From: Nocardia asteroides
GTDB taxonomy: Bacteria > Actinomycetota > Actinomycetes > Mycobacteriales > Mycobacteriaceae
Reading direction: 5' to 3'
Assembly: GCA_019930625.1 (NCBI GenBank)
Contig: CP082844.1
Coordinates: forward strand, 3,472,001-3,536,000
Length of the DNA: 64,000 nucleotides
The number at the start of each line of letters is the position of its first letter. Within the stretch, counting starts at the first letter, position 1. Made by a program: the position numbers and the translations under genes. This document shows, in pieces, positions 55,301 through 63,010 of the stretch. The notes under the pieces are model-generated. The model was given only the letters and a program-made list of their open reading frames with translations. It ran no database searches and was not told the DNA's origin.

Positions 55301-55965
55301 TCCGTGCCCACAATCTGCCCACAGTCACCCATGATTGAGCGTGATTTACCGTGACCTGCCGTGATGTGTTTTCGCAGGTAAACCGCAATTCGACGTCCTG
55401 AACAGGACGTCGGAACGGGTTCGATTCCCGGCAGCTCCACGAGTGCGAGGCCCATGCCCATGGAGGGCATGGGCCTCGCTCGTTCCGCTGAGTGTTTTAT
55501 GGGGGTGCGACCCCCACGCCCCGCCCGGCGGGCTCCGCCCCCGGACCCCCGTATCCGTGGTCGCGCTGGGCGGTCATGGTTCCAGTAAGTTCCCGCGAGC
55601 TCCACTACGGAAGGCTCGGTCTGCCAGGACGGGCCTTCCGTAGTGGCACACCAGCCGCCCGCGGGCTGTGCGGCAGACTTCCGGCTGAGCGTGGACCGGA
55701 GCTGGGTCGGCCGTTGGTCGATCGGATACAGTCCAGCGCTCTGCACAACCTCAAAGAGCTTCGCCCTCGAAACCCGGCGGGTTCCGAGATCAGGATGCTG
55801 TTCGTTTTCGACCCATTCCTTGCTCTCCTCGACCGGGACTGCGCGGCCATCGACCGCCTTGAACGGCTTGCTCAGGATTCCGCGCTCGTCGACCATGTGC
55901 CATATTCCGTCGGGGCGCTCGAGCCACCCGTACGGCCCCTCCTCCTGATCGTCCGGCCCGGTCAT
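55297..55965 (-). CDS. Homologue of the 53-residue protein, probably read-through C-terminus
   Basis: ATG 55965 overlaps the stop of the frameshifted membrane-protein gene (ATGA). The first 50 residues (MTGPDDQEEGPYGWLERPDG, IWHMVDERGILSKPFK) closely follow the product of 54048-54209. The frame then continues for about 170 low-complexity codons across the tmRNA-end repeat and into the element, so the C-terminal sequence is an accident of integration. The real conserved gene may have lost its own stop. Confidence 0.5.
   Translation of the reverse strand: MTGPDDQEEGPYGWLERPDGIWHMVDERGILSKPFKAVDGRAVPVEESKEWVENEQHPDLGTRRVSRAKLFEVVQSAGLYPIDQRPTQLRSTLSRKSAAQPAGGWCATTEGPSWQTEPSVVELAGTYWNHDRPARPRIRGSGGGARRAGRGGRTPIKHSAERARPMPSMGMGLALVELPGIEPVPTSCSGRRIAVYLRKHITAGHGKSRSIMGDCGQIVGTD
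55302..55442. other. attR with adjacent arm-type repeats
   Basis: A 22-bp sequence at 55302-55323 (CCGTGCCCACA then ATCTGCCCACA) matches 20 of 22 positions at 45505-45526 beside attL. GCGTGATTTA, CCGTGACCTG and CCGTGATGTG follow at about 10-bp spacing (about 55339-55370). These are the kind of arm sites a tyrosine integrase binds. The core repeat itself is 55416-55442. Confidence 0.65.
55416..55442 (+). repeat. attR (27-bp tmRNA 3' end)
   Basis: Identical to the tmRNA 3' end at 45411-45437. It is preceded by element DNA and followed by the hairpin that must have been an earlier ssrA terminator. Confidence 0.9.
55446..55478 (+). terminator. Displaced ssrA terminator
   Basis: CGAGGCCCATGCCC (55446-55459) pairs with GGGCATGGGCCTCG (55465-55478), a perfect 14-bp stem, immediately after attR. 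It would have terminated ssrA before the element inserted. Confidence 0.75.
55588..55646 (+). repeat. Third tmRNA-end-like sequence with hairpin
   Basis: AGTTCCCGCGAGCTCCAC at 55588-55605 resembles the att end GATTCCCGGCAGCTCCAC (about 14 of 18 positions). A perfect 14-bp stem follows (55602-55615 with 55633-55646). The att-plus-hairpin layout repeats that at 45.4 and 55.4 kb, suggesting an older integration boundary. Confidence 0.45.
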
Positions 55966-56127
55966 CGCTGCTCGTCCTCCAGTCGCTCGAAGATCTCGCG
56001 CGCGGGTACCGACTCATCCGGATCGTCGCCCAGCTCGAGTAGCCACGGCAGTACCCAGAACACCAGGATGAGCAGTCCCGCCGAGGGCGGCGATGACGAT
56101 GAGGATGGTTGTGAGCTCTGTGGTCAT
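55962..56127 (-). pseudogene. Frameshifted copy of the 54-residue membrane protein
   Basis: From ATG 56127 (AAGGG 7 bases upstream) the frame follows the intact gene: MTTELTTILIVIAALGG. There one extra G, at about 56077-56079, shifts it. Removing it gives LLILVFWVLPWLLELGDDPD then DESVPAREIFERLEDEQR-stop, ending at 55962 with ATGA overlap to the next gene. Confidence 0.7.
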
Positions 56128-56268
56128 TCGGTGACCCTTCGGCGCGTGGAAGTGTGGTCGGTGGGGCATCCGACGCTGGGGATCAGGGGTGAACCGACGT
56201 CGGGGCCTGTGGATACATGGCCCGGGTGAACCCATGCGAAGCGGCACATCGTGTGTCACCGTGGAGGC

Positions 56269-57456
56269 ATGGACGATGCCGGGGTGGGGGAACGTACGGC
56301 CAGGGCGCGCAAGCTCGCTCGGCTCACCCAGTTACAGCTCGCGCAGAAGGCGAATGTGTCGGTATCGCTGCTGCGTAAGGTCGAGCGAAGCGCCCGCCCC
56401 GCCTCGCCCGCGTTCATCGCGGCCGTAGCCGGCGCCCTCGGGGTGAACATCGAAGATCTGACCGGGCAGCCATACACTCCGACGCGGGAGGATGCTGGGG
56501 CACACGCCACCATTCGCGAGATGCGCCGAAAGATTTTGGCGTTCAACGACGAACCCCTGAGCGCGCCGACCACCCTGGAAAAGCTGACCGCGGCACTGCA
56601 TCGGGTTCAGGAGAGCAGGCGTCGGGGGCGGTACGGCGACCACATCGCCGAACTTCCGGACGTGATCCACGGTCTGCACATGCTTGCGAGCGACGAGCCT
56701 TCCGGGCAGCGTCTGGAGACGATCTATTCGACGCTCGCCTACGCCTACAACAGTGCGTCGTCGGTCGCCTACCGGTACGGCTACCTCGACCTCGCGGGGC
56801 TGGCCGCCGAGCGCTGCGTGTGGGCCGCTGAACGCGGTGGTGACCCGGCGTGGCCGATCGCGGCCGAATACCACCGCGCGCTGATCCTGCTGTATTCCGG
56901 CGCATACACCGGTGGGATGCGGATCATCGAGCGCGCACACGCCGCCAGCGAGCGACTGCCCACCACGCCGGAAGTCCTCGCGGTGCGCGGTGCGCTGCAC
57001 CTGCGGGGGGCGATTCTCTCGGCTCGCGCGCTCGACGCCGACACCGCCGACGCGCACCTTCGGGAAGCGCGCCGGATCGGGGAGGCGATCCGCTCCGCCT
57101 CGTACCAGGAGTACGGAACGGGGTTCCATCTGCCGAACGTCGCGATCCACTCGGTCGCGGTGCCCGTCGAGTTGTCCGATGGCACGACCGCGGTGGCGCG
57201 CGCCGAGGGGATTCGGCTACCGGCGTCGGTCTCGCCGTCGCGCGCCGGGCATCACTGGATCGACGTGTCTCGCGCGTGGTTGCTACACGGGGACAGGCAT
57301 CGTGCCCTGACCAGTCTCGATCAGGCGCGCCGGATCGCGCCGGGGCTCACGCGCAACCACCCGCAGGTGCACGAGACCGTCCGTGTGCTCGCCCACGCCC
57401 GCCGCGGAACCGACACCCTGGTCCGGTTCGCGAAGTGGGCCAACGTCAAGATTTGA
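56269..57456 (+). CDS. HTH (XRE) regulator with TPR-like C-terminus
   Basis: 395 residues from ATG 56269 (GTG 56251 is in frame but lacks a better site). The HTH is at about residues 8-60 (ARARKLARLTQLQLAQKANV, SVSLLRKVERSAR). The remaining 320 residues are helical repeats rich in Ala/Leu/Tyr (TIYSTLAYAYNSASSVAYRY, LAAERCVWAAERGGDPAWPI, HYRALILLYSG style). It resembles the regulator at 1-1034 in plan. It is divergent from the small gene pair and 340 bases from the pseudokinase gene. Confidence 0.8.
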   Translation: MDDAGVGERTARARKLARLTQLQLAQKANVSVSLLRKVERSARPASPAFIAAVAGALGVNIEDLTGQPYTPTREDAGAHATIREMRRKILAFNDEPLSAPTTLEKLTAALHRVQESRRRGRYGDHIAELPDVIHGLHMLASDEPSGQRLETIYSTLAYAYNSASSVAYRYGYLDLAGLAAERCVWAAERGGDPAWPIAAEYHRALILLYSGAYTGGMRIIERAHAASERLPTTPEVLAVRGALHLRGAILSARALDADTADAHLREARRIGEAIRSASYQEYGTGFHLPNVAIHSVAVPVELSDGTTAVARAEGIRLPASVSPSRAGHHWIDVSRAWLLHGDRHRALTSLDQARRIAPGLTRNHPQVHETVRVLAHARRGTDTLVRFAKWANVKI

Positions 57457-57708
57457 GCTGATTCGGGCACCGGCCGTGCGCCCGGTGTCACTGCGTAAGC
57501 GTGTGGAGGCGGCTCCGCGCCTCGGCTCGACGACCCCGCCTCGGGCGACCCCGTTGTCGCCTGAGTAGTCCACATGGGTCTGTTCCCGCTCGGTCCGCCT
57601 GCGGCGACAAAGCGGGTAATTCGGGCGAATCGGATGTTTTCTGTTTGATTGCTGACTGGGGTGGAATGTCGGGGGTAATGTCGATTTACCAGGGAAAATG
57701 GGGTGTTA
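57457..57708. other. Gene-free interval
   Basis: About 250 bases between the HTH/TPR gene and the structured leader of the kinase-like gene. It should contain that gene's promoter; no distinct motif was seen. Confidence 0.45.
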
Positions 57709-57798
57709 GCCCCCCGGTATCTGGATGGCTGCCATGAAGCTCGAGGCCGAGATGGGTTACTGCTCCCAAAGTGGGAGTGGGGGGCTTGGGAGGCTGAC
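57709..57798 (+). promoter_or_regulatory. Structured leader before the kinase-like gene
   Basis: AGCCCCCC near 57709 can pair with GGGGGGCT near 57780, and CTCCC/GGGAG form an inner stem (about 57764-57778). The ribosome binding site GGGAGG follows the outer arm directly, 5 bases before ATG 57799. Folding could affect translation. Confidence 0.4.
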
Positions 57799-58692
57799 AT
57801 GACCGCGGGGATTGCGGGCAATGGGATGCGGTCGATTCTGCGCGCCGCCTGTGTGAGCGTCGGCATCGATGCCAGCGATGCCGAGTCGCTGGGAATGCAG
57901 GGCGCCTACCGGCTGCGCGACGGGATCGTCGTGCGGATCGGCGGGCGCGGACAAAAGCACGCGACCGGGCGGGAAGTCGCCGTGGCTCGCTGGCTGGACA
58001 CTTGCGGGGTGTCGGCCCTGCGCGTCGTCTCCGATATCCCGCAGCCGGTGGTCGTCGAGGGCTGCCCGGTGACCTTCTGGCATGACCTGCCGCCGCATCG
58101 CCCCGGTACGCCCGCGGAAGTGGCCAGGGCGCTGGGGCGGCTGCACCGGCTGCCGCTGCCGGGGTTCGAGCTACGCCGGATGTCACCCTTGGCGCGGGTC
58201 GAGGAGCAGATCGCCGCCGCGCGGACCGTGTCCGAGGACGATCGGCGCTGGCTGACCAAACACTTGGAGGAATTGCGCGGCCGGTGGAAGGCGCTGCCCA
58301 AGGGTATGCCGTGGTCGGTGGTGCAGGGTGGTGACTGGGTCGACAGCGTGGCAGTAGTCGCCCACGACGGGGATGTGATCCTGACGGGTGCGGGCCGGGC
58401 GATGATCGGCCCGCCGGAATGGGATCTGGTGCCCGCGGCGATCGAGTGCTGGACGGCAGCCGAGATCACCGTTTCGCAGTACGCGGACTTCTGCGCCGGG
58501 TATGGCCGCGACGTGATGCGCTGGGATGGGTTCTACCTGTTGCGCGACATCCAGGAGTTCCAGATGGCGCTGCGGTCGATGCATGCTGCCACCGCCGACC
58601 CGGCTTACCAGCGCCAGGCGCTGCGCCGTCTCGCATACATCCGCGGCGACGAGGGCATGCGGCCTTGGCCTGGCTGGGCGGATCTCGACTAG
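57799..58692 (+). CDS. Aminoglycoside-phosphotransferase-fold pseudokinase
   Basis: 297 residues, start ATG 57799 after GGGAGG. The fold is that of APH-type kinases: YRLRDGIVVRIGG, EVAVARWL, PVTFWHDLPPHRPGTPAEVA, LGRLHRL. The catalytic loop, normally HGD-x4-N, reads VQGGDWVDS; the metal-binding D of the LIDFD segment is replaced in LTGAGRAMIGPPEWDLVP. The flanking framework (PPEWDLVP) is intact. It therefore keeps the fold but probably not kinase activity, and may bind a ligand or partner. Confidence 0.8.
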   Translation: MTAGIAGNGMRSILRAACVSVGIDASDAESLGMQGAYRLRDGIVVRIGGRGQKHATGREVAVARWLDTCGVSALRVVSDIPQPVVVEGCPVTFWHDLPPHRPGTPAEVARALGRLHRLPLPGFELRRMSPLARVEEQIAAARTVSEDDRRWLTKHLEELRGRWKALPKGMPWSVVQGGDWVDSVAVVAHDGDVILTGAGRAMIGPPEWDLVPAAIECWTAAEITVSQYADFCAGYGRDVMRWDGFYLLRDIQEFQMALRSMHAATADPAYQRQALRRLAYIRGDEGMRPWPGWADLD

Positions 58693-58892
58693 GTGGCATC
58701 TCCAAGTCATCGCCGCGCCGAGTTCGTTCGGCGGGGCGGCGGCTCGGTCTCCGCGGTCGGTGTGATGGCGGCGGTCATCGGTCGTTGATCGACGCCGTTG
58801 GAAGGGCGCTCACCTCGTCCGGGTGAGGTTCGTCGGATATGCCGGTCGCGGGCGGGATGTTGCCGTGCGGGCTGAGCACGTTCCTCATGACT

Positions 58893-58964
58893 AACCGTCT
58901 ATATAACCTTGACAGGTTAGTGACACGCATGCATTCTTAACCACTGAAAGTCATTTAGACGGTT
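58893..58964. promoter_or_regulatory. Operator-like palindromes before the MFS gene
   Basis: TAACCTTGACAGGTTA at 58904-58919 has perfect 6-bp arms. AACCGTCTA (58893-58901) recurs as its reverse complement TAGACGGTT (58956-58964). They lie 20-90 bases upstream of ATG 58980. A TetR- or MarR-type regulator is likely but not in the window. Confidence 0.6.
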
Positions 58965-58979
58965 TAGGTGGTGTGGTGC

Positions 58980-60161
58980 ATGCGGCGCGAACAGGTTGGC
59001 TGGGCAGGCCTGGCCGCTATGACGGTGTCGTTCGGACTGAACTTCTCCATGGGAGTGTTCTTCGCGCCCACCGCCGCCTCGTACGGGGTGAGTGCCACGG
59101 CGCTGGCCATCGCCGCCGCTCTCGGCACCACGGTGACAGGGCTGGCCCAGCCGTTCGTCGGTGGCCTGTTGGATCGGGTCGGAGCGAAGCGGGTGCTGAT
59201 CGGCGGTCTGATGCTGATCTCGGCCAGCTATCTTGTGCTGGCGGTGGTGCGTACGACGTGGGAATTCGTCACGGCTTACGTGTTCCTCGGCGGGATCGGG
59301 TTCGCTTCGTCGTCCACGCTCGCGGTCACCACCATGATCGGACGCGTGCTGGGGGATCAGGTCGGGCCCGCGCTCGCCAGGGCGGCGGTGGGGATCAACT
59401 TGGGGCAGTTGATCGGTCCGTGGATTGCCACGGCGTTGTTCCAGCCCGTCGGTGTCCGGGCTACCTACGCACTTCTCGGCGGCGTTGGGCTGTTGGTCAC
59501 CGCTGTGCTGTGGTGGGTGCTGCCCGCCGACAATATCCGCGGCCTCGCACTGCGGGCCGAGTCGTTGGCCGGTCGGGGGCGTGTGCTGATCTCTTTCGGC
59601 CTGCATTCGGCGACCCTCTACGTGGTTGTCCTGATGCTGCCCGAACATGCGGTCCAGACCGACTGGTCGATCGCCGGTGCCGGTCGCCTGGTGGCTGTCG
59701 CGGCATTGGCGGCGGGCCTGACTTCGGCGGCGATGGCGCGATTGCAGCGTTGGTATCGACCAGAGGTCCTGCTGCGGATCCTGTACGGGATGCGGGTGAT
59801 CGCGCTCGCGCTCGCCGTCTTCGTGCCCGGTTCGAGCGTGCTCATCGCAGTCGCGGTTGTCTTCGGCGCGGCCTCATTTCCGGTCATCCCGTTGACCATG
59901 GCGATCATCACCCGCGGTCTCGACCCCGCCCGGATGGGCCGAACCTTGGCTCCAGCGTGGGTGATCCATCAGCTCGCCGCGGCCGCCGGTCTGGCGGTTG
60001 CCAGTGGAATCCATGCTCAGACCGGCGACTACCGAGGATATTTCGCACTGGGTGTGGTCTTCAGTGTCGCCGCGGCGCTACTGGTCGTCCCGGGGCGCGA
60101 ACCCGAAACCCAACTCCTCACCAGCGCGGCCCGACCGTCCACGATCCGTGCCCGGCGCTGA
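58980..60161 (+). CDS. Major facilitator superfamily transporter
   Basis: 393 residues from ATG 58980, after AGGTGG. About 12 hydrophobic helices are visible. The loop 2-3 motif is GGLLDRVGAKRVLIGG, of the G-x3-D-R-x-G-x-R/K-x2 type. ASYGVSATALAIAAALG and GVFFAPTAASYGV are at the N-terminus. It resembles oxalate/formate-antiporter-like or drug-efflux members; substrate unknown. An alpha/beta hydrolase gene follows by about 105 bases. Confidence 0.9.
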   Translation: MRREQVGWAGLAAMTVSFGLNFSMGVFFAPTAASYGVSATALAIAAALGTTVTGLAQPFVGGLLDRVGAKRVLIGGLMLISASYLVLAVVRTTWEFVTAYVFLGGIGFASSSTLAVTTMIGRVLGDQVGPALARAAVGINLGQLIGPWIATALFQPVGVRATYALLGGVGLLVTAVLWWVLPADNIRGLALRAESLAGRGRVLISFGLHSATLYVVVLMLPEHAVQTDWSIAGAGRLVAVAALAAGLTSAAMARLQRWYRPEVLLRILYGMRVIALALAVFVPGSSVLIAVAVVFGAASFPVIPLTMAIITRGLDPARMGRTLAPAWVIHQLAAAAGLAVASGIHAQTGDYRGYFALGVVFSVAAALLVVPGREPETQLLTSAARPSTIRARR

Positions 60162-60267
60162 GCCCGATCGGTGCTCGGACCGCTGCTACGCCGACCTCGC
60201 CGAGGTTCTTGTTGCCTGCGACCGACCCCAACTGTCCGTTCGATCAAGTACAACCAGGAGAAACACA

Positions 60268-61134
60268 GTGAACACAGTGCGCCACAACACCGTCGAGATC
60301 CAGGGTCTGCCGGTCTTCTACCGCGAGGCGGGAGATCCCGGCAAGCCGACCGTCGTACTGCTGCACGGCTTTCCGACGAGTTCGGCGATGTTCCGCAATC
60401 TGTTGCCGGAGCTGGCCGCGGACTATCATCTGATCGCGCCGGACCATATCGGATTCGGGCAATCGGCCATGCCGTCCGTGCTCGCCTTCGACTACAGCTT
60501 CGAAAAGCTCACCGAGATCACCTCGGAACTGTTGAACACTCTGGGTGTTCAGCGGTTCTCCCTCTACATCCAGGATTACGGCGCACCGATCGGACTGCGC
60601 ATCGCCTCCCGCAACCCGGATCGCGTCACCGCGATCATCACCCAGAGCGGCAACGCCTACCTGGAGGGCTTCACCCCGTTCTGGGAGGTGCTGTTCGCAC
60701 ACGCCAACGACCGTGCCGCACACGAGCCCGAGGTGCGTAAGCTGCTCGAAATCGACGCCACGAGATGGCAGTACACGCACGGTGTGCCGGCCGATCGGCT
60801 GGCGTGGATCAGCCCCGACACCTGGACTTTGGATCAGCACTATCTGGATCGGCCGGGCAATAAGGAGATTCAACTCCAGCTCTTCGCCGACTACAAGCTG
60901 AACCTGGATCTCTACCCGGAGTTCCAGAAGTACTTCGCTGAGCACCGGCCTCCGGTCCTGATCACCTGGGGCGAGCACGACGAGATCTTCGGAGCCGACG
61001 GCGCCCGCTCCTACCTGCGCGATCTGCCGGACGCCGAACTGCACCTGCTGAACACGGGCCACTTCGCCCTGGAAACGCACGGCACCGAGATAGCCGCACT
61101 GATCCGCGACTTCCTCACCCGCAAGCTCGGCTGA
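60268..61134 (+). CDS. Alpha/beta hydrolase (haloalkane-dehalogenase-like)
   Basis: 288 residues from GTG 60268, 8 bases after AGGAG. VVLLHGFPTSSAMFRNLLPE and APDHIGFGQSAMP come first, then the nucleophile elbow YIQDYGAPIGLRIA (Asp) and NTGHFALETHGTEI with the His. PVLITWGEHDEIFG provides the acid. The sequence is of the dehalogenase/epoxide-hydrolase subfamily; substrate uncertain. Confidence 0.88.
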   Translation: MNTVRHNTVEIQGLPVFYREAGDPGKPTVVLLHGFPTSSAMFRNLLPELAADYHLIAPDHIGFGQSAMPSVLAFDYSFEKLTEITSELLNTLGVQRFSLYIQDYGAPIGLRIASRNPDRVTAIITQSGNAYLEGFTPFWEVLFAHANDRAAHEPEVRKLLEIDATRWQYTHGVPADRLAWISPDTWTLDQHYLDRPGNKEIQLQLFADYKLNLDLYPEFQKYFAEHRPPVLITWGEHDEIFGADGARSYLRDLPDAELHLLNTGHFALETHGTEIAALIRDFLTRKLG

Positions 61135-61200
61135 CCGGCGGGAGATCGAGCCGGGCCGACGTTTTCGCTCGAGCGAAACCGAGCGCCGCGCGGAATTCAG

Positions 61201-61232
61201 ACGGGGCATGCCCAGGTATGGGCATGCCCCGT
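61201..61232. terminator. Bidirectional hairpin terminator
   Basis: A perfect 14-bp stem with a GGTA loop (ACGGGGCATGCCCA / TGGGCATGCCCCGT), between the convergent hydrolase and SDR genes. A TTTCGCTCGAGCGAAA palindrome is at 61163-61178 beside it. Confidence 0.75.
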
Positions 61233-61252
61233 TCCAACGGACAGGTCGGTGA

Positions 61253-62002
61253 TCAGCCCTGCTGGGTCGGGACGACGACCAGTTCGGCGATGTTGACGTG
61301 CCGGGGCGCGCCCACGGTGTAGGCGATCGCGTCGGCGATGTCGGCGGATTCCAGGATCTTTATCGCCGTGCGCCACTCCTCCAGCCCGGCGCGTTGTTGC
61401 TCGTCCTGCATCCCCGCGCCGAGTTCGGTGCCGACGAAGCCGGGTTCGATGTTCTTGACCCGGACGCCGCGCGGCCCGAACTCGGCCCGCAGGTTGCGGG
61501 TCAGGTGCGCGACCGCGGCCTTGGTGGCGGTGTACACGGCGTAGTTGGGGAAGACGGTGTGCCCGCCGATCGAGCCGACCAGCACCAGATCCGCCGGCTT
61601 GTCCTCGGTCGCGGCGGCGAGCAAGTCGTCGATGAACGCTCTCGCGGTGTAGAGCAAGCCGGTGATGTTGGTGCCGACCATCTGGTCCCACTCGTCGGTC
61701 AACGCGGATTCGAACGGCGCGGCGAGCATGACGCCCGCATTCGCGACGACCAGGTCGACGGGCCCGAACGCCGCCCGCACGGTGGCGGCGGCGTCTCGCA
61801 GGGACTGTTGATCACCGACGTCGGCGACCACCGCGACCGCGTTCGCGCCGATCTCGGCGGCGAGTTCTTCGATGCGATCCTTGCGCCTGCCCAACAGCGC
61901 TACCTCGGCGCCTTGCTGCGCGAGCTGCCGCGCGGTCGCGGCGCCGATTCCGCTCGATGCTCCGGTGACGACCGCGACGCGGCCGGAAAGGTTGTTCGTC
62001 AT
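61253..62002 (-). CDS. Short-chain dehydrogenase/reductase
   Basis: 249 residues from ATG 62002, 8 bases after GGAAGG (GTG 62008 is closer but too near the site). Rossmann motif VVTGASSGIGAAT, NAG motif as VVANAGVM, catalytic Ser in VGSIGGH, and YAVYTATKAAV (Y-x3-K). Thus a complete NAD(P)-dependent SDR. It is divergent from an MmyB-type regulator with a 100-base gap. Confidence 0.92.
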   Translation of the reverse strand: MTNNLSGRVAVVTGASSGIGAATARQLAQQGAEVALLGRRKDRIEELAAEIGANAVAVVADVGDQQSLRDAAATVRAAFGPVDLVVANAGVMLAAPFESALTDEWDQMVGTNITGLLYTARAFIDDLLAAATEDKPADLVLVGSIGGHTVFPNYAVYTATKAAVAHLTRNLRAEFGPRGVRVKNIEPGFVGTELGAGMQDEQQRAGLEEWRTAIKILESADIADAIAYTVGAPRHVNIAELVVVPTQQG

Positions 62003-62103
62003 GTCCACTACCTTCCGGCCTTTCCCGCTCGCCTGACAGGCTGCGGACTTCCTGGTAGTCGCGGGGCCACCCAGGCCCGGTGCGGCTGACCTACCCTCGA
62101 ACC

Positions 62104-62991
62104 ATGGATTCCGACAATCGACTGGGCGCCTTCCTGCGCGCGCGCCGTGAGCTGGTCCGACCGGAAGATTTCGGGATGTCCAGCGGTGGCCAGCGACGGG
62201 TCGCCGGGCTGCGCCGCGAGGAGATCGCGCTGCTCGCGGGGGTGAGCGCCGACTATTACGTGCGCCTGGAACAGGGGCGCGACAGGCACCCCTCCGAACA
62301 GGTCATCGCCGCGCTGGCGCGGGTGTTCGCGCTCGACGAGGAGGGCACGGCGCACCTGCGGGAACTGGCGCGCCCCACCGGGCGTCGGCCGAAGGCCCCT
62401 CGGCAGCCCGAGCGCGTCGCACCGGGTTTGGTCCGCCTGATGAACGCCTGGCCGAACACCCCCGCGCTGGTGCTCGGCAGATATCTGGACGTCTTGGCGG
62501 CGAATCCGCTGGCCGCGGCGGTCAATTCGTGCTCTGTTCCCGGCGTCAACCAGGTGCGCATGGTCTTCCTCGATCCCGAGGCGCGCGACATCTACGGTGA
62601 TTGGCCGACCATCGCGGCCGACACCGTCGCGAGCCTGCGGGCGACCGCGGGCGCCGACCTGGACGATCCGCGCTTGACCGCACTGGTGGGGGAGCTGTCG
62701 CTGAAGAGCGAGGAATTCCGGCAGCTGTGGGCGCGCCACGACGTCCGCGCGAAGACCGCGGGCGTCAAGCATTTCCGTAACCCCGTGGTCGGGGACCTGA
62801 CCCTGTCCTACGAGACGTTCAGCGTCAACGGCGCGCCGGGTCAGCTACTGATCGCCTACCACGCGGAGCCCGGATCGCCCTCCGAGCGCTCTCTTGCCCT
62901 GCTCGGCAGCTTGATCGCCGACAACTTCGATACCGCGCGCGACGAGCACCGTGACGCCGGGCAATCCGGTTCCTCCCGGCAGAGGAGCTGA
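62104..62991 (+). CDS. HTH regulator with MmyB-like ligand domain
   Basis: 295 residues from ATG 62104. The HTH is VAGLRREEIALLAGVSADYY then VRLEQGRDRHPS, near 35-75; LVLGRYLDVLAANPLAAAV begins the MmyB-like domain. The family typically regulates a divergent oxidoreductase, here the SDR. It parallels the 31276/32280 pair in the same window. Confidence 0.9.
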   Translation: MDSDNRLGAFLRARRELVRPEDFGMSSGGQRRVAGLRREEIALLAGVSADYYVRLEQGRDRHPSEQVIAALARVFALDEEGTAHLRELARPTGRRPKAPRQPERVAPGLVRLMNAWPNTPALVLGRYLDVLAANPLAAAVNSCSVPGVNQVRMVFLDPEARDIYGDWPTIAADTVASLRATAGADLDDPRLTALVGELSLKSEEFRQLWARHDVRAKTAGVKHFRNPVVGDLTLSYETFSVNGAPGQLLIAYHAEPGSPSERSLALLGSLIADNFDTARDEHRDAGQSGSSRQRS

Positions 62992-63010
62992 GCCGCGCCC
63001 GACCGCCGAT

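Larger units (their letters stand above)
45411..55442. mobile_element. Integrated phage-satellite-like element at ssrA
   Basis: A 27-bp direct repeat (45411-45437 and 55416-55442) covering the tmRNA T-arm and acceptor end flanks about 10 kb. In order it holds an integrase (minus), HTH repressor (minus), excisionase-like gene, four small unknown genes, RecA-like ATPase, a small gene, scaffold-like protein, major capsid protein, minor tail protein, two small minus genes and an HTH gene. Terminase, portal, protease, tail-tube and tape-measure genes were not recognised. It may be a capsid-encoding satellite that needs a helper phage or a reduced prophage. Confidence 0.85.
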
